Below the pieces are notes generated by a model. That model saw only the letters and a program-made list of their open reading frames with translations, had not been told where the DNA came from and made no database searches. Positions 26,290-35,598 of a DNA stretch of 64,000 nucleotides are shown piece after piece. This DNA comes from Streptococcus parasanguinis (GTDB taxonomy: Bacteria > Bacillota > Bacilli > Lactobacillales > Streptococcaceae): NCBI RefSeq assembly GCF_031582885.1, contig NZ_CP133988.1, positions 1,743,501-1,807,500 of the forward strand, read 5' to 3'. Positions within the stretch are counted from its first letter, which is position 1; each line of letters starts with the position of its first letter. A program made the translations under genes and the position numbers.

Positions 26290-27048
26290 CTATCCAAATT
26301 TACCAGAGACATAGTCTTCTGTTTCTTTCTTAGCTGGGTTCAAGAACATTTCATTGGTGTCATTGTACTCAATCAAATCCCCATCCAAGAAAAAGGCTGT
26401 TTTATCGGAAATCCGACTTGCTTGTTGCATGGAACGTGTCACCAAGAGCATGGTGTAGCGGTCTTTTAGTCCATACAAGGTTTCTTCAATCTTCCCAGCT
26501 GAAATTGGATCCAGCGCTGAAGTTGGCTCATCCAAAAGAATAATCTTTGGACTGGTCGCAAGGACCCGCGCCACACAGACCCGCTGTTGCTGACCACCAG
26601 AAAGTCCGATAGCTGAATCATGCAAGCGATCCTTGACTTCATCCCAGATGGATGCGCGTTTCAAAGAGGTTTCAACTGCTTCGTCCAAGACAGCCTTGTC
26701 CTTGACACCATTAATCATCAAGCCATAGGTCACATTATCATAAATGGACATTGGGAAAGGATTGGGCTGTTGGAAGACCATTCCGATTTCCTTACGCAAT
26801 TCGACCGTATCGGTCCGTGGTCCGTAGATATTATGTCCATTGTAGAGGATAGTTCCTGTAGTGGTGACCTCATGGTTGAGGTCGCCCATGCGGTTAATGG
26901 CTTTTAAAAGGGTAGATTTCCCTGATCCTGAAGGACCAATCAAGGCTGTAATCTCCTTTGGAGCAAAGTCCAAGGAGACGCTATTTAGAGCCTTCTTTTT
27001 ATTGTAATAAACCGACAAGTCCTTGACTTGCAAAATTGGTTCTGTCAT
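26290..27048 (-). CDS. pstB: phosphate ABC transporter ATP-binding protein (second PstB)
   Basis: 252 residues. Walker A is GPSGSGKST (about 37-45), the Q-loop is [10 protein letters not shown], the signature is [12 protein letters not shown] and Walker B is [13 protein letters not shown]. The H-loop region reads [10 protein letters not shown], with Arg where the other copy and most ABC ATPases have His (THS). It powers phosphate import through PstA/PstC. It follows the other pstB by 29 bp. Having two pstB genes in tandem is the norm in streptococci. The H-loop substitution may make the pair functionally asymmetric. Confidence 0.94.
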   Translation of the reverse strand: MTEPILQVKDLSVYYNKKKALNSVSLDFAPKEITALIGPSGSGKSTLLKAINRMGDLNHEVTTTGTILYNGHNIYGPRTDTVELRKEIGMVFQQPNPFPMSIYDNVTYGLMINGVKDKAVLDEAVETSLKRASIWDEVKDRLHDSAIGLSGGQQQRVCVARVLATSPKIILLDEPTSALDPISAGKIEETLYGLKDRYTMLLVTRSMQQASRISDKTAFFLDGDLIEYNDTNEMFLNPAKKETEDYVSGKFG

Positions 27049-27077
27049 TCTATTTTCCTTTTTGTTGTCATTTTACT

Positions 27078-27881
27078 TTATCCAAAGTGACCAGATACAT
27101 AATCGTTGGTCGATTGCAATTTCGCATTTTGGAAAATATTCGAAGTCTTATCGTACTCAATGAGGTTTCCAAGATAGAAGAAACCGGTATAATCGCTAGC
27201 ACGGGCTGCTTGTTGCATGCTGTGGGTCACGATGACAATGGTATAATCCTTCTTCAACTCAAGCATGGTTTCTTCTAATTGCGCTGTCGCGATCGGATCA
27301 AGCGCTGAAGCAGGCTCATCCATGAGTAAGATATCTGGCTTCACAGAGATGGCCCGTGCGATACAAAGTCGTTGCTGTTGGCCACCTGAAAGTGTCAGGG
27401 CTGATTTATGAAGATCATCCTTGACCTGATCCCACAGAGCTGCCTGTTTCAAAGAAGTTTCGACCAATTCGTCCAAAATCTTCTTGTCTTTGACTCCAGC
27501 GCGTTCATGCGGGAAGGTGATGTTTTTATAAATCGATTTGGCAAAAGGATTGGGCCGTTGGAAAACCATCCCAATGTGCTTGCGCATTTCATAAACATTG
27601 ATATCTGGACGATTGACATCGATTCCTTCATACCAAATTTCACCCGTTACACGCGCAATATCGATGGTATCATTCATCCGGTTCAAACTACGGAGGTAGG
27701 TTGATTTCCCAGATCCTGAAGGACCGATCAAGGCTGTAATCTTATTCTTTTCAAACTGCATGTCAACGCCTTTAATGGACTCGTTCGTTCCATAATAGAC
27801 ATGCAAATCTTTGGTCGATAGGACCACCTTTTCTTCAGGAAAAGTAATGATGTGTCTCTCATCCCAATTGTATTTTGACAT
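27078..27881 (-). CDS. pstB: phosphate ABC transporter ATP-binding protein (first PstB)
   Basis: 267 residues with a longer N-terminus than the second copy. Walker A is [13 protein letters not shown] (about 52-64), the Q-loop is FQRPNPFAKS, the signature is [12 protein letters not shown], Walker B is ILLMDEPASALDP and the H-loop is VTHSMQQAARAS with the usual His. It energises Pi uptake through the PstCA channel at the inner face of the membrane. It starts 10 bp after pstA, so they are co-translated. Confidence 0.95.
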   Translation of the reverse strand: MSKYNWDERHIITFPEEKVVLSTKDLHVYYGTNESIKGVDMQFEKNKITALIGPSGSGKSTYLRSLNRMNDTIDIARVTGEIWYEGIDVNRPDINVYEMRKHIGMVFQRPNPFAKSIYKNITFPHERAGVKDKKILDELVETSLKQAALWDQVKDDLHKSALTLSGGQQQRLCIARAISVKPDILLMDEPASALDPIATAQLEETMLELKKDYTIVIVTHSMQQAARASDYTGFFYLGNLIEYDKTSNIFQNAKLQSTNDYVSGHFG

Positions 27882-27891
27882 TTCTTCTCCT

Positions 27892-28776
27892 TTAAGCAGA
27901 TGTTAGTTTTTTATGGAGGTAACTTCCGAGTTTGCGCGCTCCAAAGTTAAAGATCAAGATAAAGATCAAAAGAACGGCGGCAGAACCGGCTGAGACTTCG
28001 ATCGAGTCTGGAATAGTTCCTTCACTGTTGACCTTCCAGATATGGACGGCCAAGGTTTCAGCCTGACGGAAGATCGAAATCGGACTGGTTACACTAAAGA
28101 TATTCCAGTTTGACCAATCAAGAGCTGGAGCCGATTGACCTGCTGTATAGATCAAAGCTGCAGCTTCCCCAAAGATCCGTCCTGAGGCCAAGACAACCCC
28201 AGTGATAATACTTGGAAGAGCTTCTGGTACCACGACATGAATCACAGTTTCCCAGCGAGACAAGCCCAGAGCTAGACCTGCTTCGCGCTGTGTATGGTGA
28301 ACGTGCTGCAAGCTATCTTCGATATTGCGAGTCATCTGTGGCAGGTTAAAGACGGTCAAGGCCAAGGCCCCTGAAATGATCGAAAATCCATATTTGAACT
28401 GGACAACGAAGACCAGGTAACCAAAGAGACCTACAACGACAGATGGCAAAGAAGACAAGATCTCAATACAGGTACGAACCAAATTGGTCAAGCGACCTTT
28501 TTTAGCATACTCAGAGAGGTAAATCCCAGCCCCAAGAGAAAGTGGGAAGGAAATCACCAAGGTAATGACCAAGAGGAAGAAGGAATTATACAATTGAATT
28601 CCGATCCCTCCTCCTGCTTGGTAAGAAGAAGATTTCCCAGTCAAGAAGTGCCAAGATACATGGGGCAAGCCACGGACCAAGATATAAAGGATCAATGAGG
28701 CAAGAATCGCAACGATGATCCCTGAAATAGCATACAGCACTCCTGTTGCAATTTTATCCATTCGTTTAGCGTGCAT
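27892..28776 (-). CDS. pstA: phosphate ABC transporter permease PstA
   Basis: 294 residues with six hydrophobic helices. The EAA loop that docks the ATPase reads REAGLALGLSRWETVIHVVVPEALP (about 177-201). It pairs with PstC to form the phosphate channel. The start overlaps the end of pstC by 11 bp. Family-typical GIYLSEYAKKGR and FGEAAALIYTAG are present. Confidence 0.95.
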   Translation of the reverse strand: MHAKRMDKIATGVLYAISGIIVAILASLILYILVRGLPHVSWHFLTGKSSSYQAGGGIGIQLYNSFFLLVITLVISFPLSLGAGIYLSEYAKKGRLTNLVRTCIEILSSLPSVVVGLFGYLVFVVQFKYGFSIISGALALTVFNLPQMTRNIEDSLQHVHHTQREAGLALGLSRWETVIHVVVPEALPSIITGVVLASGRIFGEAAALIYTAGQSAPALDWSNWNIFSVTSPISIFRQAETLAVHIWKVNSEGTIPDSIEVSAGSAAVLLIFILIFNFGARKLGSYLHKKLTSA

Positions 28777-29677
28777 AGTTCTTCTTACCTCTTTCTTTCG
28801 TAATCAGTTTAATCACACTGTTAAAGGCAAGACTCATGAGGAGCAATACCAAGGCGAGTGACCAAAGAACATTGTTATTGACCGTACCCATAACGGTATT
28901 TCCGATTCCCATAGTCAAAATAGAGGTGAGGGTGGAAGCTGGTGTTGTGAGCGAGGTTGGTACCACTGCCGAGTTTCCGACTACCATCTGGATAGCCAAG
29001 GCTTCCCCGAAAGCACGCGCCATACCAAAGACAACCGCTGTAAAGATTCCAGAGCGGGCTGCCTTGAGCGTGACATGCCAAATAGTTTGCCAACGGGTCG
29101 CTCCCATGGCCATACTAGCTTCCCGGTAATGACGGGGCACAGCTCGGAGGCTATCGGTCGTCATAAAGGTGACAGTTGGCAGGATCATAACAAAGAGGAC
29201 AAAGACCCCTGAGAGAATCCCAAAACCAGTCCCTCCAAAGAGACTACGCGTAAATGGGACGACCACTTGAAGGCCAATGAATCCATAAACAACTGAAGGA
29301 ATCCCCACTAGGAGCTCAATCGCTGGTTGCAAGAAACGAGCTCCTTTAGGAGAGACTTCTGTCATGAAAACTGCTGCACCAATGGCAAACGGCGTTGCCA
29401 AGAGGGCAGAAAGCAAGGTTACAATAAAGGAACCTAGAATCATTGGTAGGGCTCCGAATTCCTTTGCAGCAGGATTCCAAGTACTCCCAAATAGAAAACT
29501 AAAGATATTGACTTTATTAACAAAGAAAGTCGATAAACCTTTTTGGGCCACGAAAATCAAAATCATGGCAACGACGACAACAATCAAACTCATACATAGA
29601 AAGGTAATGGTTTTCCCAAATTTTTCTAGGCGGGAGTTTTTTGATTTCGTCAGCATTTTTTTTGCTACTTCGTTCAT
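28766..29677 (-). CDS. pstC: phosphate ABC transporter permease PstC
   Basis: 303 residues, six membrane helices and the EAA loop YREASMAMGATRWQTIWHVTLKAA (about 187-209). The family stretch GIPSVVYGFIGLQVVVPF is in the centre. The ATG at 29677 follows AGGTAAAAA. It lies 16 bp after pstS and overlaps pstA, consistent with a single pst transcript. Confidence 0.95.
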   Translation of the reverse strand: MNEVAKKMLTKSKNSRLEKFGKTITFLCMSLIVVVVAMILIFVAQKGLSTFFVNKVNIFSFLFGSTWNPAAKEFGALPMILGSFIVTLLSALLATPFAIGAAVFMTEVSPKGARFLQPAIELLVGIPSVVYGFIGLQVVVPFTRSLFGGTGFGILSGVFVLFVMILPTVTFMTTDSLRAVPRHYREASMAMGATRWQTIWHVTLKAARSGIFTAVVFGMARAFGEALAIQMVVGNSAVVPTSLTTPASTLTSILTMGIGNTVMGTVNNNVLWSLALVLLLMSLAFNSVIKLITKERGKKNYAR

Positions 29678-29693
29678 TTTTTACCTAATTCTT

Positions 29694-30560
29694 TTATTTT
29701 TTTGTCACATTCCCTTTTAAATCACGGGTGACTTTCATATCATTGATTGGGATATAGCCCATCTTACCAACAACCTTTTGCTGGATCTCATCGGTCATCA
29801 TGTAATCAATGAATTTTTTAGACAACTCATTGGGTTTTCCTTTGGTATACATGTGTTCGTAGGACCAGATTGGCCAGTTATTGTTGACGACATTGGCTTT
29901 GGTTGGTTGATAACCATTGAGCTTCATGGTTTTGACACTGCTATCCAAGTAGGTAAAGGCAAGATAAGAGATGGCTCCTGGCGTTTGAGAAACGATGTTT
30001 TTCACCATTCCATTAGAGTCTTGCTCTTGAGCCTGCTTGGGTTGTTTGCCATCCATGATGATGGCATCAAAGACAGCACGGCTACCAGAACCAACCGCTC
30101 GGTTCACAATCGTGATTTCAAGATCTGGACCTCCCAATTGCTTCCAGTTGGTATATTCACCCGTAAAGATCTTTCGCAATTGCTCTGTTGTCAAATTGTC
30201 GATTGAGATATTTTTATTGGCAATGATGGCTGTCCCTGCTACGGCTACCTGATGGTCGACCAGACTAGAGGCATCGATCCCAGATTTTTCCTCCGCAAAC
30301 AAGTCACTATTTCCGATATCTACAGCGCCTGATTGAACTTGTGAAAGTCCTGTACCAGAACCTCCTCCTTGTACATTCACAATCTTACCAGGATGTTCTT
30401 CAATGTAGCGATCTACTACTCCTTCAACCAAGGGTTGTAAGGCAGTCGATCCGACAGCAGTGATGGATTCTCCGCGATTGATCCAAGAAGCACAAGCAGA
30501 TAAACTTCCTGCTAATACGATCGTTGCTAGTCCTAGGATCAGCTTTTTAGACTTTTTCAA
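29694..30560 (-). CDS. pstS: phosphate-binding lipoprotein PstS
   Basis: 288 residues. The signal peptide ends at the lipobox LSAC (Cys about residue 23), so the protein is anchored by diacylglycerol outside the membrane. Phosphate-site motifs are [11 protein letters not shown] (about 37-47), [11 protein letters not shown] (about 65-75) and [14 protein letters not shown] (about 153-166). It delivers phosphate to PstCA. It is the first gene of the operon. Upstream is a possible extended -10 (TGATATAGT) but no confident -35, and I did not identify a Pho box. Confidence 0.95.
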   Translation of the reverse strand: MKKSKKLILGLATIVLAGSLSACASWINRGESITAVGSTALQPLVEGVVDRYIEEHPGKIVNVQGGGSGTGLSQVQSGAVDIGNSDLFAEEKSGIDASSLVDHQVAVAGTAIIANKNISIDNLTTEQLRKIFTGEYTNWKQLGGPDLEITIVNRAVGSGSRAVFDAIIMDGKQPKQAQEQDSNGMVKNIVSQTPGAISYLAFTYLDSSVKTMKLNGYQPTKANVVNNNWPIWSYEHMYTKGKPNELSKKFIDYMMTDEIQQKVVGKMGYIPINDMKVTRDLKGNVTKK

Positions 30561-30667
30561 ATCATGTCTCCTTGATATTTCACTATTTCACTTATGATTT
30601 TGACAAGTTTTTTTCAAAAAAACCTGTACTTCCACTATATCATAGAACGGGTTCTTTGCCCAGCATT

Positions 30668-31972
30668 TTACCTAAAACGAAGCCCCTTTGGATAGAAATT
30701 TTTCAGGGTCTGTCCGGTCACTTTGGCAAAGCCCAAACCATTGCCTTCGACCAGGACCTGGTACCATCCATTTGGATGCGTTTCCTTCAATTGGACCGTC
30801 TCTCCCGCAACATAATGAACAAAGTCCTCAGGCGTGATCGAAACGGTCTCTTTTACCTCACTCGGTTTCAGAGCAAGGCCCAAGGCAAAACTAGGTTCAA
30901 ATCGATTTTTCTTGAAGGTCCCTAGGTGCAAGCCATTGCGGGCAATTTTTACTTTGCGCAAATCTGGTAAACCAAGTGGAACCAAGTAGAGTTCGTCTCC
31001 AAAGGTTTCAAGGATTCCTTCTAGAGTGATCTTCAAGTGTTTCTTGGCAAATTCCTGCCACCATTTCTTTTGTTCTGCAGATAATTGGTCCTTTTTGGAA
31101 GGGATTTTGGCAAGTCGATTCTCTCCTAGATAACAGAACTTAGCAACAAATTGGCCCTCCCCTTTAAAATGATGAGGATACATACGCGCGGTTTCTGGAT
31201 AGTCAATGCCTTCTGCCATACCATTGATCTTCTCGATCGTTTCCAATTCCAGATCATAGTTTTCCAAAAGCCAGGATACGATCTCTTCATTTTCCTCAGG
31301 AGCCCAGGTACAGCTTGAATACACCAAGGAACCACCTGGAACCAACATCTTGAGGGCATCCTCTAGAATCTCTCTTTGAAGGAGACTGCACTCTCGAGGA
31401 TAATCGACAGACCAATAGTCCATGGCATCTGGTTGCTTACGGAACATCCCCTCACCTGAACATGGGGCATCCAGTACAATTAGATCAAAAAAGCCTGAGA
31501 AAACTTTGGCCAGACGATCGGCAGACTCATTGGTCACCAGCACATTTCGCGCACCAAAGCGTTCTACATTCTCTACAAGAATTTTCGAACGACCCTTGTG
31601 GATTTCATTGGAGACCAAGAGTCCCTGATTGTCCAAATAAGACAAGAGCTGGGTGGTCTTTCCACCAGGAGCTGCGGCCAAGTCTAAGACCTTCATTCCT
31701 GGCTTAGGCTGGGCGACTTGGGCCACCATCTGAGCTGCTGGCTCTTGCGAATAGACCAAGCCCGTTGCGTGCTCGATGGATTTTCCTGAGACCTTTCCAT
31801 AATGTCCCCAAGGGGTATTGGGAATCGGATCATCAAATGCTTTTTGAGTTTCTTTCAAAGGGTTAGTCCGAAAGGCCGATACTGCTTCTTGCTCAAAGGT
31901 CGCAAAAAAAGCAGCAGCATCCTCACCTAGAAGATGCTGGTATTTTTCTTTAAAACCATTGGGAAAATTCAT
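30668..31972 (-). CDS. rsmF: 16S rRNA m5C methyltransferase (RsmF/YebU type)
   Basis: 434 residues. The SAM-binding motif is LDLAAAPGGKTTQLLSYL (about 96-113). The catalytic motifs are VLDAPCSGEGMFRK (PC motif IV, about 166-179) and VYSSCTWAPEENE (nucleophile Cys, about 216-228). The C-terminal 130 residues form the extra RNA-binding part seen in Gram-positive RsmF. It methylates a cytosine in 16S rRNA. It is the distal gene of the spx-UPF0223-IMPase-rsmF unit and starts one base after the IMPase stop. Confidence 0.9.
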   Translation of the reverse strand: MNFPNGFKEKYQHLLGEDAAAFFATFEQEAVSAFRTNPLKETQKAFDDPIPNTPWGHYGKVSGKSIEHATGLVYSQEPAAQMVAQVAQPKPGMKVLDLAAAPGGKTTQLLSYLDNQGLLVSNEIHKGRSKILVENVERFGARNVLVTNESADRLAKVFSGFFDLIVLDAPCSGEGMFRKQPDAMDYWSVDYPRECSLLQREILEDALKMLVPGGSLVYSSCTWAPEENEEIVSWLLENYDLELETIEKINGMAEGIDYPETARMYPHHFKGEGQFVAKFCYLGENRLAKIPSKKDQLSAEQKKWWQEFAKKHLKITLEGILETFGDELYLVPLGLPDLRKVKIARNGLHLGTFKKNRFEPSFALGLALKPSEVKETVSITPEDFVHYVAGETVQLKETHPNGWYQVLVEGNGLGFAKVTGQTLKNFYPKGLRFR

Positions 31973-32743
31973 TTAACTTCTCCCTTTCTTAAGATAGGTT
32001 TGAATTTCTGTTAACTTCACTTTTGGAACCATCATAATGGGTTCCACTGACTGGTAATTAGGTTTATCTCCATTTAGATTTAAAACGGTATAGCCCAACT
32101 GTTCCCCCATGATCGCAGCTGCGGCATAATCCCAAGGCCAGATATAGCTAAAATAAGCTAGAATCCCACCTGAGAGAATTTTTGAAAAACTAATACCGGC
32201 ACTTCCGTAGACCCGAATGCCAAGAGAGTCCATACCAAGATCGGCCATGCCCCAGTCATTTTTCTCAAGCATGCCGACATTTGAAGCAATCAAAAGGTTT
32301 TCCAGAGGTTGGTCCACAAAGGGCGTCAGTTCAACCTCATTGCGATAAACAGGGAATTCTCCACCCCCGTAAAAAAGGTGATCCCGCATCACATCGTAGA
32401 TCAGGCCAAACTGACCAATTCCGTCTTCAAAATAGGCCACCATCACCGCAAAATCTTCCTTTTGGGTCACAAAATTATTGGTCCCATCAATAGGATCAAT
32501 CACCCAAACGGATCCTTCTGAAATCGGTGAACGAAGGCCATTTTCCTCCGCAAAAATCCGATCTTCTGGATAGCAATGTGTGATTTTTTCAACCAAATCC
32601 TTTTGAACCTGTTGGTCCATCTGGGTAACTAAATCTGTCGGCCCAGTCTTTTTTGAGATCATCAAGTCATCATGGAGATGAAGACGCAAGTAGTCTCCAG
32701 CCTCTAAAACGATTTGTTTGGCAAACTCTAATTTATTCTTCAA
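31973..32743 (-). CDS. inositol monophosphatase family protein
   Basis: About 256 residues if translation starts at the TTG at 32743, which is preceded by AGGAAGG and gives the family-typical opening [22 protein letters not shown] at 32788 would lie inside the upstream gene. Metal-site motifs are EENG (about 78-81), [13 protein letters not shown] (about 92-104) and the late [11 protein letters not shown]. Members dephosphorylate inositol phosphate, 3'-phosphoadenosine phosphate or related compounds. The substrate here is uncertain. The start overlaps the UPF0223 gene end by 11 bp, so reinitiation is likely. Confidence 0.85.
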   Translation of the reverse strand: MKNKLEFAKQIVLEAGDYLRLHLHDDLMISKKTGPTDLVTQMDQQVQKDLVEKITHCYPEDRIFAEENGLRSPISEGSVWVIDPIDGTNNFVTQKEDFAVMVAYFEDGIGQFGLIYDVMRDHLFYGGGEFPVYRNEVELTPFVDQPLENLLIASNVGMLEKNDWGMADLGMDSLGIRVYGSAGISFSKILSGGILAYFSYIWPWDYAAAAIMGEQLGYTVLNLNGDKPNYQSVEPIMMVPKVKLTEIQTYLKKGRS

Positions 32744-33011
32744 GAGAAAACCATCCTTCCTCTTTTTGCTTTGCAGCCTGGGTCGCACGATAGAGAGAAT
32801 AACCGCTCACTTCTTCGAACTCCCGTCCAAGACGCTTTTCTTCTCCAATACTAGACACGACCTTCTTAAAAGCGCGGTAGGCTTCCATGTATTCTTTGGC
32901 CTCTACCTTACTTTCATAGGCTTCTTCAACTTTATTGAAAAAAGAAAGCACTGAAGCAAGCTCTTCAGTGCTCCACGATAAGTCCAGTGGGTAACTATAA
33001 TTTTTTTGCAT
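32733..33011 (-). CDS. UPF0223 family protein
   Basis: 92 residues, acidic and helical, with [20 protein letters not shown] at the N-terminus, the hallmark of UPF0223 (YktA) proteins found across Firmicutes. No catalytic motif is visible and the function is unknown. It sits between spx (12 bp gap) and the inositol-phosphatase gene (11 bp overlap). This order is common in streptococci and implies co-expression with the stress regulator. Confidence 0.9.
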   Translation of the reverse strand: MQKNYSYPLDLSWSTEELASVLSFFNKVEEAYESKVEAKEYMEAYRAFKKVVSSIGEEKRLGREFEEVSGYSLYRATQAAKQKEEGWFSLEE

Positions 33012-33023
33012 TCGACATACTTC

Positions 33024-33425
33024 TTAGTTTATTTCTGCTCTTAGAGTGGCAGAGCGTAACTCTTGTTTGCGATAACTCCGTGGCAAGAAGGCCCGAATTT
33101 CATCTTCGTTAAAGCCAATCTGCATGCGTTTGTTATCTAAAATAATCGGTCTCCGCAAGAGACTTGGATTTTCCTCAATCAGATGGATCAAGGCTGAGAT
33201 GGATAAATCTTCAACATCAACATCTAATTTTTGAAAAATTTTTGAACGAGTTGAAATAATGTCGTCTGTTCCGTTTTCGGTCAAGGCCAATATACTTGTC
33301 AACTCCTGTTTGCTCAAAGGACTTGTCATAATATTGTGTTCTTTAAATGGAACATCGTGCTTTTTTAACCAAGCCCGAGCTTTTCGACATGATGTACAAC
33401 TCGGTGATAAAAATAATGTAATCAT
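33024..33425 (-). CDS. spx: Spx-family transcriptional regulator
   Basis: 133 residues from the ATG at 33425; the GTG nine bases earlier is less likely. The redox switch CxxC is seen in [12 protein letters not shown] (Cys 10 and Cys 13). The ArsC-like fold continues with [13 protein letters not shown] and [21 protein letters not shown], where the RPI motif lies near the RNA-polymerase alpha-CTD contact. Spx binds alpha-CTD and redirects transcription under thiol stress. Streptococci usually carry two paralogues (SpxA1 and SpxA2); I cannot tell which this is. It leads its operon from a promoter at 33464-33492. Confidence 0.92.
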   Translation of the reverse strand: MITLFLSPSCTSCRKARAWLKKHDVPFKEHNIMTSPLSKQELTSILALTENGTDDIISTRSKIFQKLDVDVEDLSISALIHLIEENPSLLRRPIILDNKRMQIGFNEDEIRAFLPRSYRKQELRSATLRAEIN

Positions 33426-33463
33426 GTGGTTCACTTCTTTTTTATATATAACTATCTGATTCT

Positions 33464-33492
33464 ATTATACAAAAAAAATAGGTGCTTGAAAA
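33464..33492 (-). promoter_or_regulatory. spx promoter
   Basis: On the minus strand TTTTCA (33487-33492), 17 bp, TATAAT (33464-33469), 38 bp before the spx ATG. The -35 half overlaps a short AAAAGCGCTTTT palindrome that could be an operator or the remains of a hairpin. Confidence 0.65.
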
Positions 33493-33596
33493 GCGCTTTT
33501 TTGATTTCTCGACGATTTTTCTGAATTTCAGTAGAAAAAAAGAAACCACTTTCATTATCCCCCAAAAGACAGTAGAAAAAAGGACCAGGTAGCTTC

Positions 33597-34517
33597 CTAA
33601 TCCTCCGTCCAGTTTCGTGAAACTGCTTCATCTTCTTCTAGTTGAGCCACTAGTTGATCGATACCATCAAATTTGACCATTTCTCGAATCTTATCTAACC
33701 AGTGAATGGTCAGGGTATGACCGTAGATGTCTCCTGAGAAGTCAAAAAGATTGACTTCAAACCGAAGCTCCTTCCCATCAAAGGTAATATTCTTCCCGAC
33801 AGAAGCCATGCCCCGATAGGTCTGCCCTTTAAAATCGACATCAACTACATAGACTCCATCGGATGGTAGATAGGTCCGGTCAATCGGCGCTAAATTGGCA
33901 GTAGGATAGCCAATGGTGCGGCCACGCGCATCCCCATGCACAACGATTCCTCGACTGGATAAAGGGTGACCAAGTAGACGGGCAGCTTCTTGGACGCGTC
34001 CTTCTAGGATAGCTTGACGAATGCGGGTCGAACTAATCTTTTCACCCTGATCCAATACAGGAGAAATGACTTCCACTTGACCATCAAAATAAGCAGCTAA
34101 GTCAGAGGCCGTTTTCTTATCAGAGCCAAAACTATAATCAAATCCAGCAATTAAAACTCGGGCCCTCAAGGCTTTGACAAATTGATCAACAAATTCTTTG
34201 GCTGTTTTAGAAGCAAAATCAGTCGTAAAATCAATGAGGAAGAGCTCATCCACACCTAGTTCGTTTAATTTTTGGAACCGATCCTCAGGGCTCTGCAAAT
34301 GAAGTAGTAATTCTGGTTGGTAGCGAACAAAGGCCAACTTAGGAGATTCAGGAAAGGTTAACAAAGCGACCTTCAAGCCTTTTTCATCCGCTATCTGACG
34401 CGCCTTTTTAAAGAGTTCTTGATGCCCCAGATGCAGGCCATCAAAGTAGCCCAGAACCAAAACTGTCTCATTCTCCAAATGGATCTGGTTAGCAGTAGTA
34501 ATCGTACGAATATTCAT
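33597..34517 (-). CDS. ribF: bifunctional riboflavin kinase / FAD synthetase
   Basis: 306 residues from the ATG at 34517. The N-terminal nucleotidyltransferase domain has VLGYFDGLHLGHQELF (HxGH-like, about 24-39) and the later STRIRQAILEG. The C-terminal riboflavin kinase domain has GRTIGYPTANL and the substrate loop PSDGVYVV. It converts riboflavin to FMN and then to FAD. No clear Shine-Dalgarno precedes the start, which lies five bases beyond the truB stop, so translational coupling to truB is likely. Confidence 0.93.
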   Translation of the reverse strand: MNIRTITTANQIHLENETVLVLGYFDGLHLGHQELFKKARQIADEKGLKVALLTFPESPKLAFVRYQPELLLHLQSPEDRFQKLNELGVDELFLIDFTTDFASKTAKEFVDQFVKALRARVLIAGFDYSFGSDKKTASDLAAYFDGQVEVISPVLDQGEKISSTRIRQAILEGRVQEAARLLGHPLSSRGIVVHGDARGRTIGYPTANLAPIDRTYLPSDGVYVVDVDFKGQTYRGMASVGKNITFDGKELRFEVNLFDFSGDIYGHTLTIHWLDKIREMVKFDGIDQLVAQLEEDEAVSRNWTED

Positions 34518-34521
34518 GAAT

Positions 34522-35418
34522 TTATTGTAACACACTTTCTGTTAGAAAGACTTTTCGAGGTTTGTAAAGTTCTTCTCTTTTTTCTAAAATGGCTACCAAT
34601 TTTCCTTGGTAAAAAGCAGCTAACTCTTTGGAGTCACTCTCAACTGGAATAAAGCGTCCCACTTGGACTTCGCCAACCTCTTCTACTGTCAGCTCTACTT
34701 TTTCCAGATCCCCGGTGCCAATTTCAAGTGGGTGAAGGAAGCTCAAATCTCCTTGTGCAACTTTTTCAGTCACTTCTTCTAAGGTCAGGGCATCTTCCAG
34801 TGACAAACCGGCAGCACTGGTTCGGGTCAGATGAGACATATGGGCTGCGTAGCCCAGTTTTTGACCAAGGTCCACCGACAAGGTCCGGATATAGGTGCCC
34901 TTGCTGCATTTGACCCGGAAACGAAAACGAGCTAGACTTTCTTCATAGCTAATCTCACTAGTGCGTGTGAATTCATATATGGTTACCTGCCGTACAGGGC
35001 GTTCCACTTCTTCTCCTGCCCGCGCATATTCATAGAGCTTACGTCCATTGACTTTAACCGCTGAATACATAGGTGGTACTTGCTCGATTTCTCCCACCAT
35101 TTGGGCAATCATGCGATCGACCTCTGCTGCATCTAAAGGGGCTTCCACTGGAGTCCGCTCTACGACTTCCCCACTGGCATCCTCCGTCGTGGTAGAAAAT
35201 CCCAGAGTGATTTCTCCCTCATAGACCTTGCCTTCATCTTGCATGAATTCGACCATCCGGGTCGCCTTGCCAACTGCAATCGGAAGCACTCCCACCACAT
35301 CTGGATCCAGCGTTCCCCCATGGCCGATCTTCTTAGTTCCTAAGATTTTTCTCAGTTTAAAGACCACATCATGTGAGGTCATGCCTGCTTCTTTTTTTAC
35401 ATTGATAATTCCGTCCAT
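34522..35418 (-). CDS. truB: tRNA pseudouridine-55 synthase
   Basis: 298 residues from the ATG at 35418, giving the family opening [18 protein letters not shown]. Longer starts (35451, 35460) leave almost no leader after the -10. The catalytic Asp lies in [17 protein letters not shown] (about 31-47). [12 protein letters not shown] (about 163-174) and the C-terminal PUA-like region complete the family. It makes the T-loop pseudouridine of tRNA and lies directly ahead of ribF, a very common bacterial pairing. Confidence 0.93.
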   Translation of the reverse strand: MDGIINVKKEAGMTSHDVVFKLRKILGTKKIGHGGTLDPDVVGVLPIAVGKATRMVEFMQDEGKVYEGEITLGFSTTTEDASGEVVERTPVEAPLDAAEVDRMIAQMVGEIEQVPPMYSAVKVNGRKLYEYARAGEEVERPVRQVTIYEFTRTSEISYEESLARFRFRVKCSKGTYIRTLSVDLGQKLGYAAHMSHLTRTSAAGLSLEDALTLEEVTEKVAQGDLSFLHPLEIGTGDLEKVELTVEEVGEVQVGRFIPVESDSKELAAFYQGKLVAILEKREELYKPRKVFLTESVLQ

Positions 35419-35469
35419 CTGATTTGCTCTTTCTAACTCTTGTGTGACCATCCGGGACACCGACCCTTT

Positions 35470-35478
35470 ATTATATCA
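35470..35478 (-). promoter_or_regulatory. extended -10 promoter for truB-ribF
   Basis: TGATATAAT on the minus strand places the transcription start near 35463, giving a leader of about 45 nt to the ATG at 35418. This supports the shorter truB start. Confidence 0.6.
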
Positions 35479-35565
35479 TGAAACAAGACTTCTTGTCCCT
35501 CTTTCTCCCTCCCCATGAGCTTTCAAAAAATCCCGTAGCAGATTTCAGACTTTTTAAAATGGGTT

Positions 35566-35574
35566 TGATACAAT
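35566..35574 (+). promoter_or_regulatory. extended -10 promoter for the disulfide reductase gene
   Basis: TGATACAAT lies 25 bp before the ATG at 35599, with the RBS AAGGTG between. No good -35 is visible. Confidence 0.5.
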
Positions 35575-35598
35575 AGAAAGCGAAAGAAGGTGTAACAT

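Noticed and set aside
30600..30640. AT-rich hairpin ACAAGTTTTTTT/AAAAAAACCTGT upstream of pstS as the rsmF terminator
   Set aside because: The stem is almost entirely A-T with a mismatch, and its position fits neither a clear U-tract nor a defined promoter, so I left it unassigned.
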